A stretch of DNA of 64,000 nt from Idiomarina piscisalsi (GTDB taxonomy: Bacteria; Pseudomonadota; Gammaproteobacteria; Enterobacterales; Alteromonadaceae), in assembly GCF_003987095.1 (NCBI RefSeq), contig NZ_PIQA01000006.1, positions 183,776 to 247,775 on the forward strand, in the 5' to 3' direction. This document shows, piece by piece, positions 27,007 through 34,668 of the stretch. The notes beneath the pieces were generated by a model. It saw nothing but the letters and a program-made list of their open reading frames with translations. It did no database searches and was not told the DNA's origin. Position 1 is the stretch's first letter. Each line of letters opens with the position of its first letter. The translations under genes were made by a program, and so were the position numbers.

Positions 27007-27050
27007 TTGCTGTTAAACGGATATTTTCTATTTACAGCGATACATGTATC
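27007..27050 (+). promoter_or_regulatory. Tentative promoter plus palindrome GATACATGTATC
   Basis: TTGCTG (27007-27012) and TATTTA (27029-27034) with a 16-base spacer form a weak sigma70-like pair. A perfect 12-base palindrome at 27039-27050 falls close to the expected start of transcription, 15 bases before the likely ribosome-binding site GAGTGAGG. It could be an operator for the small secreted-protein gene downstream. Confidence 0.3.
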
Positions 27051-27076
27051 TATATCTCTGGAGTGAGGTTAATTTT

Positions 27077-27373
27077 ATGAAAACTTTAGCATTATCTATT
27101 ATTGCTGCGTTGGGTTTAGCGACTGCACCAGCAATGGCTCAGCAGGGTGCTGCTGGTGACGAAGCTGCTGGTAGCGGTATCGGCGGCATGTCAACTCAAG
27201 CAATGGTGTTTGCAGGTGTTGCGGCAGCAGCAACTATCGCTGTTGTTTCTGACAGCTCTTCAAACCCAGCAGTTGACGACAATGAGCCGGAAGAGCCAGA
27301 AGGTCCTACTCACACTGTGACTGTGACTGGTACTGGAACTAACACTTACACTATTACTGTTCCAGTACAGTAA
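27077..27373 (+). CDS. Small secreted Ala/Gly/Thr-rich protein, GfcA/YjbE-like
   Basis: A 98-aa protein with a clear Sec signal peptide (MKTLALSIIAALGLATAPAM, cleavage near AMAQQG). Next come a Gly/Ala-rich segment, a second hydrophobic stretch (AMVFAGVAAAATIAVV), an acidic NEPEEPEGP linker and a Thr-rich end in which TVTVTGTGTNTYTITV alternates residues like a beta strand. The frame is open from 27044, but ATG 27077 follows GAGTGAGG at good spacing. Size, composition and position directly before GfcB- and GfcCD-like genes match GfcA/YjbE, the small first protein of E. coli group 4 capsule and yjbEFGH operons. Its molecular role is unknown. A strong terminator follows. Confidence 0.7.
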   Translation: MKTLALSIIAALGLATAPAMAQQGAAGDEAAGSGIGGMSTQAMVFAGVAAAATIAVVSDSSSNPAVDDNEPEEPEGPTHTVTVTGTGTNTYTITVPVQ

Positions 27374-27386
27374 TAGTTTTAAGTAG

Positions 27387-27412
27387 GCTATTTCGAAGCG
27401 CTTCGCAATAGC
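27387..27412. repeat. Inverted repeat GCTATT-CGAAGC/GCTTCG-AATAGC
   Basis: A nearly perfect 26-base dyad with one mismatched pair in the stem, located between the small secreted-protein gene and its terminator. It may protect the 3' end of that mRNA or act as a protein-binding site. Confidence 0.45.
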
Positions 27413-27433
27413 TTCTTAAATATCATGTGATAA

Positions 27434-27460
27434 AATACCGCCTTCTGGCGGTATTTTTTT
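27434..27460 (+). terminator. Rho-independent terminator
   Basis: AATACCGCC-TTCT-GGCGGTATT followed by a run of T residues: a 9-bp GC-containing stem, a tetraloop and a U-tract. It lies between the GfcA-like gene and the GfcB-like gene, so the small protein could be expressed in excess, with only part of the transcription reading into the downstream genes. Confidence 0.92.
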
Positions 27461-27492
27461 ATCAACATTCCGAATAACTTAAGAGATTTTCC

Positions 27493-28179
27493 ATGTATCG
27501 TTACTGGCTTGCTTTTCTCTCCGTAATTTTATTGTCGTCTTGCACTACGGTGACCGATGAAGTTCGTGCGACAGTAGAATATGCATTTAAAAGTACTGAA
27601 GACGCCGAGCTTTCCTCCGAGAAAATTGAAAATTTTCCTTATACGTCTCTGTACGCGCAGTGGCAGGGTAAGGCTAGGGCGCATATTGTACTCGGCTACG
27701 TCGATAAACCCGATGACTGGCACTTCATTACTGCGGAGAAAGAAACCCTAGTGATAAGGAATGGACGGGTTATAAGAACTCAAGGGTTAGAAGACAACTT
27801 ACTGAGCGTTTCTAACAAGAATCAAGATCCATTGAGCTGTATAGTAACCGATGCAAATAACTGCAAGAAAAAGTGGCAACGCCATCATGACTATAGAATT
27901 AACGGTGAAACAGTCAGCCGCCAGGTAATATCATCGTTTAGAGTGGGTGAGCAAACCGTTTTAAATATGCCTTTTGGCTCTGTTAAAGCAACTGAAGTAA
28001 CGGAAAAAGGGCACTTTGTACTGACTAAAGAGTCTTTTGTTAATAAATACTGGATTGAAGAAGACGGGCATGTTGTAAAAAGCGAACAGCAAGTGTTTCC
28101 TAATACACCTAAGCTAATGCTAACTCAGGTTACCTGGATAGGTCGCGACTACACTCCCTCTGAAAATACTGAAAAATGA
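27493..28179 (+). CDS. YjbF/GfcB-family lipoprotein
   Basis: A 228-aa lipoprotein. The signal peptide ends in the lipobox LLSSC, making Cys17 the acylated residue. The mature part has the YjbF/GfcB features YTSLYAQWQGKARAHIVLGY, VIRNGRVIRTQGLEDNLLSV, the two-Cys segment CIVTDANNCKKKW and YWIEEDGHVVKSEQQV near the end. The family is part of group 4 capsule (gfc) and yjbEFGH loci and is thought to act in the periplasm or outer membrane in glycan secretion. The last four bases overlap the next gene, so the two are translationally coupled. Confidence 0.85.
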   Translation: MYRYWLAFLSVILLSSCTTVTDEVRATVEYAFKSTEDAELSSEKIENFPYTSLYAQWQGKARAHIVLGYVDKPDDWHFITAEKETLVIRNGRVIRTQGLEDNLLSVSNKNQDPLSCIVTDANNCKKKWQRHHDYRINGETVSRQVISSFRVGEQTVLNMPFGSVKATEVTEKGHFVLTKESFVNKYWIEEDGHVVKSEQQVFPNTPKLMLTQVTWIGRDYTPSENTEK

Positions 28180-31061
28180 GCTTTTTTATGAAGAATACGT
28201 TGTTCGTTTCTGCTTTGCTTGCCGCAACCGCGTTTGGCACTTCCCTTGCTAATGCAACTGAGACCAAAAGCATAGAGTTTGAAGGGCCAGTCAGATTACA
28301 GCAGGCATTGTCCGCAATGGAAGATCAAGGAATGCTGGTAAATACTTACTGGCCAAGTGTGCGTTTGGTGAGCGTTCATGAAAATGAACAACTACAAAGT
28401 GATAAGCGACAAGTTATGGCGCAGCTGGATGAGCTCGCTTCGTACTGGCATAGCCGCCGCGAAACGGGAAAAGCAGAAGCCGCCGAATTATTAAAAGCTC
28501 AAATAAGTACTTGGCGGTTAGGTAAGCAGTATTGGGGCGGTTTGAGTATTGAACAGGCGAGACAAGAGTTGGCACATAACCCGCTGTTGCCGGCTGGTGA
28601 ATACGAGTTAGTTGTTTCGCAGCGCCCAGACTATGTGTACGTATATGGTTTGGTGGGTAAGCCTGGTAAATATCAATTTTATTCAGGAAAAACCTTGGCG
28701 AACTGGCTGCAGAGCATAGAGGACAAACATGGGTTACTTAGTGCTTATAATAAGACAACGGCATCTAAAATAACGGTCGATGAGGAAGTAAAGGCCAACT
28801 GGGCCTATTTTAAACAAGACGATACAGAGTTGGCTGCAGGGGATATTCTTTGGCTGGGTTTTGAAAGTAACCAACTACCGCCTAAATTCGAGAGTTTAAA
28901 TAATGACATAACGGCGTTATTAAAAAACTTTGTGTCGGATGAGTCTGTGCAGACCACCACCAACACACCGTTGTATACCGTTTCTTCTGAACCCACGTCA
29001 GACTGGCATTGGTCTCGTCAGGATCTCTCTCCAAGTTACAACAACTTTGGTTCTGTCGGGTTAATGCAGAACCCGACAGCGCGCATGGCCGAGGAAGGTG
29101 AAGTGGCGCTTTCTTACTCAGACATGCAAGAGTATTACCGCTACACGGTCAATATGCAGGTTTTACCCTGGTTAGAAGCAACCGCATTCTACAACCGCAT
29201 GCCCAATAAAAAGTACAGCAATGTGCCAGACTTTAGCGGAGATACAATATACACCGATAAGGGCTTTGATATTAAGTTCCGCTTGTGGAAAGAAGGTTAC
29301 TGGTTGCCAGAAGTTAGCGCCGGTTTCAGAGACTTTTCCGGAACGGGTTATTTTGACTCCGAGTTTGTCGTGGCAAACAAACGCTTTGGGCCTTTAGATG
29401 TGAGCCTGGGTCTGGGCTTTGGCCGGCTTGGAACATATGATGATGTCTCTAACCCTTTCTGTGAGGTTTCTGACGAATTTTGCGAACGTAAAGGTGGATT
29501 TGGCGGCGAAGGTGGAACCGTTGACGCCGACCGTTGGTTCACCGGTGAAGCAGCGTTTTTCGGTGGTGTTGAGTACCAAACACCATGGGAGCCTCTGAGC
29601 TTAAAAGTCGAGTACGAAGGTAACGATTACAGTACCGATAGACCTGGTGTAACAATTAAGCCAGACAGCCGCTGGAACTTTGGCGCCAACTACAAGGTTA
29701 CCGACTGGCTTGACTTTCAGTTAAGTTACGAGCGGGGAAACACGCTTATGTTTAACGTTAACTTACGCACTAACTTTAATACGCTGGATCAAATAAAAGT
29801 TAAGAAAGACAGAACGCCGCCGCAGCAGCCAGCTAATGAGTCTTTAGCAGGAGTTGACTGGCAAGGCATGAGCTCAGATATGCGTCGCCAGGGCGCTTTC
29901 AGTGCAGCTCATTTTTATAAAAACAATGATGAAGAAGTGACGATGTTTGCGCATCACCGTCGTTACCGCGATAGCGATGAAGCGTACGACAGAGCGGCGC
30001 GCATTATGGCGGCGGAACTACCCGAGTCCGTCAAGACATACAATATGGTCGATATGACCTTATTTGACCCGAACGTTAATACAAAGGTAGATGCAGATAC
30101 GTTTAAACGCCGTATTAACAACGCAGAGCCAGGTAAAGACGTCGATGAAACCGCAGAGTTATTTGCTCGGTTAGATTCTCCGGACATGCCGTCCGAGGAC
30201 GACTCGAACTGGATGCTAAACCCCGATTACGACTTCAGTACGGGCTATGGGTTAAAGCCGTTTTTACAACAAGACTTCGGTAGCCCCGAGAACTTCTATA
30301 CGTATCAGTTAGGCGTTTATGCGTTTGGTCGTCGCTGGTTAACAGAGAACCTCGAGTTATTTGGTGAAGCCGGATTTAACCTGGCAACCAACTACGACGA
30401 GTTTAACTTCTTAGGTGGTGGTCCTTCAGAGCTACCTGAGGTACGTACAAATATACGCCGCTATGTGCGCAATGATGTGTGGTTGGAAACGGCACAGCTA
30501 ACGTACTTTAAACGACTAGGGCAAGACTGGTTTTCAATGGCCTATGCCGGTTACTTAGAGCGTATGTTTGGTGGTATTGGTGGTGAAGTTTTATACCGAC
30601 CTATTGATAGTCCCTGGGCCTTTGGTGTGAACGTAAACCGGGTTCGTCAGCGCAACTTTACCGGCGGTAGTGGCTTCTTAGACTATGAAGTCACAACCGG
30701 ATTTGCTAGCGTCTATTACCAGATGCCATGGTTGTCCGATACAATGGTTCAGCTCGATGCGGGTCAATTCCTGGCGGGTGACAAAGGCGTTAATGTAACA
30801 GTGCAAAAGCGCTTTGACAGCGGAGTGACTGTTGGAGCCTTCGCTGCTTTTACTAATGTCTCGTCAGAAGAGTATGGTGAAGGAAGCTTTACCAAAGGCT
30901 TTTTTGTTAATATCCCGTTTGACCTAATGAGCGTGCGACCGTCACGTGAGCGTGTCGGTATTTCCTGGACACCGCTTATGCGAAATGGTGGGCAACAATT
31001 ACAAAGACAGTCCACGCTGTATGGTATAACGGACGACAGAGCGCCATTTTATAACCGCTAA
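28176..31061 (+). CDS. Fused GfcC-YjbH (GfcD)-like outer-membrane protein
   Basis: A 961-aa secreted protein. After a signal peptide ending SLANATET, residues about 28-245 form a GfcC/YjbG-like domain (EFEGPVRLQQALSAMEDQG, GLVGKPGKYQFYSGKTLANW). From about residue 280 a YjbH/GfcD-like domain begins with NNFGSVGLMQNPTARMAEEG and continues through many amphipathic strands typical of an outer-membrane beta-barrel (GDTIYTDKGFDIKFRLWKEG, WFSMAYAGYLERMFGGIGGE). In E. coli these are two proteins, so this is a gene fusion. It overlaps the lipoprotein gene by 4 bases. ATG 28188 is an alternative start that gives a cleaner signal peptide. It probably builds the outer-membrane route with the OPX protein. 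Confidence 0.85.
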   Translation: MSFFMKNTLFVSALLAATAFGTSLANATETKSIEFEGPVRLQQALSAMEDQGMLVNTYWPSVRLVSVHENEQLQSDKRQVMAQLDELASYWHSRRETGKAEAAELLKAQISTWRLGKQYWGGLSIEQARQELAHNPLLPAGEYELVVSQRPDYVYVYGLVGKPGKYQFYSGKTLANWLQSIEDKHGLLSAYNKTTASKITVDEEVKANWAYFKQDDTELAAGDILWLGFESNQLPPKFESLNNDITALLKNFVSDESVQTTTNTPLYTVSSEPTSDWHWSRQDLSPSYNNFGSVGLMQNPTARMAEEGEVALSYSDMQEYYRYTVNMQVLPWLEATAFYNRMPNKKYSNVPDFSGDTIYTDKGFDIKFRLWKEGYWLPEVSAGFRDFSGTGYFDSEFVVANKRFGPLDVSLGLGFGRLGTYDDVSNPFCEVSDEFCERKGGFGGEGGTVDADRWFTGEAAFFGGVEYQTPWEPLSLKVEYEGNDYSTDRPGVTIKPDSRWNFGANYKVTDWLDFQLSYERGNTLMFNVNLRTNFNTLDQIKVKKDRTPPQQPANESLAGVDWQGMSSDMRRQGAFSAAHFYKNNDEEVTMFAHHRRYRDSDEAYDRAARIMAAELPESVKTYNMVDMTLFDPNVNTKVDADTFKRRINNAEPGKDVDETAELFARLDSPDMPSEDDSNWMLNPDYDFSTGYGLKPFLQQDFGSPENFYTYQLGVYAFGRRWLTENLELFGEAGFNLATNYDEFNFLGGGPSELPEVRTNIRRYVRNDVWLETAQLTYFKRLGQDWFSMAYAGYLERMFGGIGGEVLYRPIDSPWAFGVNVNRVRQRNFTGGSGFLDYEVTTGFASVYYQMPWLSDTMVQLDAGQFLAGDKGVNVTVQKRFDSGVTVGAFAAFTNVSSEEYGEGSFTKGFFVNIPFDLMSVRPSRERVGISWTPLMRNGGQQLQRQSTLYGITDDRAPFYNR

Positions 31062-31083
31062 TAGTGCATAGAAGGAACTAACG

Positions 31084-33015
31084 TTGAAACCATTTAAAGT
31101 GCTTATGCAGTTGCCACGTAATTTTAAGCGTGGCATTGGCCTGACAGTCGATACTTTCTCGATTGCCATAGCCATGCTGTGTGCGTACTTATTGAGTTTC
31201 GACGCAATTCTGCCGCTTCGTCCGTCACAGTGGGTGCTATTAGGAAGCATAGTTCTTTGCGTAACACTACTGGTTTACATACGTATGGGCTTGTATAGAG
31301 CCGTTGTAAGGTATGTAGGCTTTAAAATACTCAGCCTTGTTTTTGCGACAGCTTTGTTTAGCGGTGTTTTGTTGTTCCTTGGAGCCATATGGATGGGAAT
31401 TGCGCTACCTGCTGCGGCTATTGTGAACTATGTACTTATTGCCTTCCTTTTAACAGGAGGCAGCCGTCTTATAGTAAGAGAAGGGTATCAGCGGGCGGTT
31501 AGCCGTAAAAAAGACCGCGTTATGATATACGGCGCAGGCTCGGCCGGGCGTCAATTAGCGCAAGCGCTAACCAACGGTGACGAATTTCATCCTGTTATGT
31601 TCATAGATGACGATGCTGGTTTACAGAACACCTCCGTTCTTGGGCTAAAAGTAGTGAGCCCGAAGAACATTCAAAGGGCAGTCAAAGAGTGTGACGTACA
31701 ACGTATACTGTTAGCGTTACCGAGCACTCCACGCTCGCGCCGCCGGCAAATTTTAGAAGGTTTAGAAATGCTGCCGGTTAAGGTGCAAACGGTTCCGGGT
31801 ATGTCCGACATGGTGAACGGCGAAATGGCCATTGACCAGCTTCAGGATGTTCGAGTGGAAGATCTGCTGGGTCGCGACCCGGTAACGCCGGCGCCGCAGT
31901 TAATGGAAAAGCACATAACCGGACAGACGGTGTTAGTGACCGGTGCCGGGGGCTCTATAGGCTCTGAGTTGTGCCGGCAAATACTGCAACAGCGCCCCAA
32001 AGCGTTAGTGCTTTACGAGCTTTCTGAATTTGCGCTTTACGCAATTGAACGCGAACTCATGCACATTTGTCGGCATCAGGGCATTGGGGCAGAAGTGATA
32101 CCTGTCATTGGTACAGTACAGCGACGTAACCGCATTGAAACAGTACTGAAGACTTTCTCTGTCGATACTGTCTACCATGCGGCGGCTTATAAGCATGTGC
32201 CGCTTGTCGAATACAATATGGTTGAGGGTGTGCGAAACAATGTGTTTGGCACCTGGCATACCGCCGAGGCAGCTATTGCCGCCGGTGTTAAACAGTTTGT
32301 GCTTATTTCTACTGACAAAGCGGTCAGGCCTACCAATGTCATGGGCACCACAAAACGCTTGTCGGAATTGGTCTTGCAGGCGTTAGCGTTGCGCGAAGCA
32401 GACACGCGTTTTTGCATGGTGCGCTTTGGCAACGTGCTGGGCTCGTCCGGCTCGGTTGTACCTCTGTTTAAAGAGCAAATTGAACGAGGCGGGCCAGTAA
32501 CGGTTACGCACCCCGATATAACCCGCTTTTTTATGACCATACCTGAAGCTGCACAGTTGGTTATTCAGGCGGGGACTATGGGGCATTCGGGGTCGGTATT
32601 CGTGCTGGATATGGGCGAGTCGGTCAAAATTGTCGATTTAGCCCGCAAAATGATTCGCCTGTCCGGGCTTGAAGAGAAAACCGAGGAAAACCCGCATGGC
32701 GATGTTGCCATTGAGTTCACCGGCTTACGCCCAGGCGAGAAGTTGTACGAAGAGCTATTGATTGGCGACAACGTAGAAGCCAGTGATCACCCTCGTATTT
32801 TGCGTGCTAACGAGCACTCGCTCGAGTGGAATGATATGGAAGCATTATTGAATAAATTAGATGACACCTGCCAGCGCTTTGCCATAGACGAGTTACGAGA
32901 GGTGTTATTGAAAGCCCCTACGGGCTATCAGCCGACTGATGATCGTATTTGCGATGTAATTTGGAATAAACACAGAACTTGTGAAGATAAAGGTGACGAC
33001 GCGGACGTAGCCTGA
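31084..33015 (+). CDS. Membrane-bound UDP-GlcNAc 4,6-dehydratase (WbpM/PglF-type)
   Basis: A 643-aa protein with four N-terminal hydrophobic helices (residues about 15-125), a first nucleotide-binding domain (VMIYGAGSAGRQLAQAL) and the C-terminal catalytic SDR domain with TGAGGSIGSELCRQI near residue 286, HAAAYKHVPLVE, STDKAVRPTNVMGTTKR and RFGNVLGSSGSVVPLF. Such enzymes make UDP-4-keto-6-deoxy-GlcNAc, precursor of UDP-QuiNAc, FucNAc or bacillosamine. With the WbpV-like reductase at 21503 it would provide the initiating sugar. The start is TTG 31084 after GAAGGAAC. It ends GTAGCCTGA, the same string that starts the hairpin repeats elsewhere in the window. Confidence 0.92.
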   Translation: MKPFKVLMQLPRNFKRGIGLTVDTFSIAIAMLCAYLLSFDAILPLRPSQWVLLGSIVLCVTLLVYIRMGLYRAVVRYVGFKILSLVFATALFSGVLLFLGAIWMGIALPAAAIVNYVLIAFLLTGGSRLIVREGYQRAVSRKKDRVMIYGAGSAGRQLAQALTNGDEFHPVMFIDDDAGLQNTSVLGLKVVSPKNIQRAVKECDVQRILLALPSTPRSRRRQILEGLEMLPVKVQTVPGMSDMVNGEMAIDQLQDVRVEDLLGRDPVTPAPQLMEKHITGQTVLVTGAGGSIGSELCRQILQQRPKALVLYELSEFALYAIERELMHICRHQGIGAEVIPVIGTVQRRNRIETVLKTFSVDTVYHAAAYKHVPLVEYNMVEGVRNNVFGTWHTAEAAIAAGVKQFVLISTDKAVRPTNVMGTTKRLSELVLQALALREADTRFCMVRFGNVLGSSGSVVPLFKEQIERGGPVTVTHPDITRFFMTIPEAAQLVIQAGTMGHSGSVFVLDMGESVKIVDLARKMIRLSGLEEKTEENPHGDVAIEFTGLRPGEKLYEELLIGDNVEASDHPRILRANEHSLEWNDMEALLNKLDDTCQRFAIDELREVLLKAPTGYQPTDDRICDVIWNKHRTCEDKGDDADVA

Positions 33016-33039
33016 TCGGATATAAAACGGAAGTAATTA

Positions 33040-34512
33040 ATGATAAAAAACGGACCTTACCTGGCACTGGACACCAGCTACCAAAAGCTGTCAGTGAATG
33101 AACTGATTGAACAAACTGCAAAACGCTTACCGGAATCATTTAATGATGCCCGCAAGCAGTTAAGCCGTGGTGAATATCTGAATGTCAGTGAAAACCGCCC
33201 GGTGACCCATACCTTAAGCCGCTCTGTTCACGCAGTGGCTAAGCAGACCAACCGTAAAACCCGCTTTGTGGACGTGATACAAAAGCTGCGCTCGGGGCGT
33301 TGGTTAGGCTCTACCGGCAAGCCCATTACCGATGTCGTCAATATTGGCGTAGGTGGCTCTGACTTAGGTCCGCAAATGGGCTCGTTTGCGTTAAAAGAGT
33401 TTGCCGATGATGCAGTTTTGCATGACTTACAAGTGCATTTTGTCTCATCGATGGACGGTGGGCAACTATACGCGGTATTACCTATTGTCGACCCGGAAAC
33501 CACGTTATTCATTATTTCGTCCAAGTCATTTGGCACTGTCGACACTTTCGCTAATGTCGATACTGTGCGCCGCTGGATAGAGCCTGCGTTAAGCCAGGAG
33601 CAGTGGTTGGACAAACACGTAATAGGTGTGTCGGCGAACGCCCAGGCTATGACCGACTACGGTATTCCACCTGCGCAGCAGTTTACTTTTGGTGAAGGAG
33701 TTGGCGGCCGCTTTTCGTTGTGGTCGGCTATTGGCTTGAGCATAGCGCTGACCACTGGTGTGCGACCATTTGAGCGAATGCTGGAAGGCGCCAAAGCTAT
33801 GGACGAGCACTTTTTCACAGCGCCGGCCGAAGACAACTTGCCTATGTTGCTGGCGCTTTATGGTGTGTATAACCGTGAAGAGCTGGGCATTAATAACTTG
33901 GCGATTTTGCCGTACGACGGTCGCTTGCGTATGTTGCCCAACTACCTGCAACAGCTGGACATGGAAAGTAACGGTAAACAGTCAACGGCAGACAATAAAG
34001 CGATAGATTACCCAACTGGCCCTATTATTTGGGGCGGTTTTGGACCTAACGGACAACATGCGTTTTTCCAACATTTGCACCAGGGCTACGATCAATTTAC
34101 CGCCGACTTTGTTACCGTATTGAAGCGCGAAGCACCAGGCTTTGAACCAGCCGTTCAGGAAGGCTTAGCAGAGCAACAACGTTTAGCCGTTGCGAACTGT
34201 CTGGCGCATCGCAGGCTACTGTGGGAAGGCAGTGAAAATACCGAATCACCACGCGACCACTACCCAGGTGGGCACCCGTCGAATTTGCTCATAATGGATG
34301 AGCTGACACCAGAAAGTTTCGGTGCCTTGTTAGCTGCGTACGAGCACAAGGTGTTTACGCAAGGCATTATCTGGGGCTTAAATAGCTTTGACCAACCGGG
34401 CGTCGAAAAAGGTAAGAAAATTGCCGTCGATGTATTGCGAGTATTAGACGGTGACAGTAAAGAATCATTTGACCAAAGTACCGATGCGGTTATAAAACGG
34501 ATGACGGTGTAA
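33040..34512 (+). CDS. pgi: Glucose-6-phosphate isomerase
   Basis: A 490-aa cytoplasmic isomerase of glucose-6-phosphate and fructose-6-phosphate. Catalytic segments are intact: VNIGVGGSDLGPQM, SSKSFGTVDTF, the base Glu in LDMESNGKQ, the His in GQHAFFQHLHQG and the Lys in PGVEKGKK. It is about 60 residues shorter than E. coli Pgi, mainly at the N-terminus and in surface loops, but no catalytic element is missing. A pgi gene inside a polysaccharide locus resembles Acinetobacter K loci, where it supports supply of sugar precursors. It is the last gene of the first block, 24 bases after the WbpM-type gene. Confidence 0.95.
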   Translation: MIKNGPYLALDTSYQKLSVNELIEQTAKRLPESFNDARKQLSRGEYLNVSENRPVTHTLSRSVHAVAKQTNRKTRFVDVIQKLRSGRWLGSTGKPITDVVNIGVGGSDLGPQMGSFALKEFADDAVLHDLQVHFVSSMDGGQLYAVLPIVDPETTLFIISSKSFGTVDTFANVDTVRRWIEPALSQEQWLDKHVIGVSANAQAMTDYGIPPAQQFTFGEGVGGRFSLWSAIGLSIALTTGVRPFERMLEGAKAMDEHFFTAPAEDNLPMLLALYGVYNREELGINNLAILPYDGRLRMLPNYLQQLDMESNGKQSTADNKAIDYPTGPIIWGGFGPNGQHAFFQHLHQGYDQFTADFVTVLKREAPGFEPAVQEGLAEQQRLAVANCLAHRRLLWEGSENTESPRDHYPGGHPSNLLIMDELTPESFGALLAAYEHKVFTQGIIWGLNSFDQPGVEKGKKIAVDVLRVLDGDSKESFDQSTDAVIKRMTV

Positions 34513-34610
34513 CCTCCACGTCAATTGACGTCGGGTGTAAAAGATTTGTAAATATTTTGTAAAGGTTTCGTTGACCTTCTTTACGTTCTTTCCTAGTTTC
34601 TATTATTCGG

Positions 34611-34631
34611 ACCACTGCTTTTAGCGGTGGT
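34611..34631. promoter_or_regulatory. Stem-loop ACCACTGC-TTTTA-GCGGTGGT in a 156-base leader
   Basis: An 8-bp stem with one G-T pair and a 5-base loop, about 40 bases before the lipoprotein start. The gap 34513-34668 also holds a small palindrome ACGTCAATTGACGT just after pgi and a T-rich stretch. It may be a leader RNA structure or a terminator without a U-tract. Confidence 0.35.
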
Positions 34632-34668
34632 GCGGGTAATAAAAATGGACAATAACTAGGAACAAGCC

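Noticed and set aside
32177..32540. Several overlapping frames on both strands inside the WbpM-type gene
   Set aside because: They overlap conserved catalytic motifs of the dehydratase and have no independent start signals.
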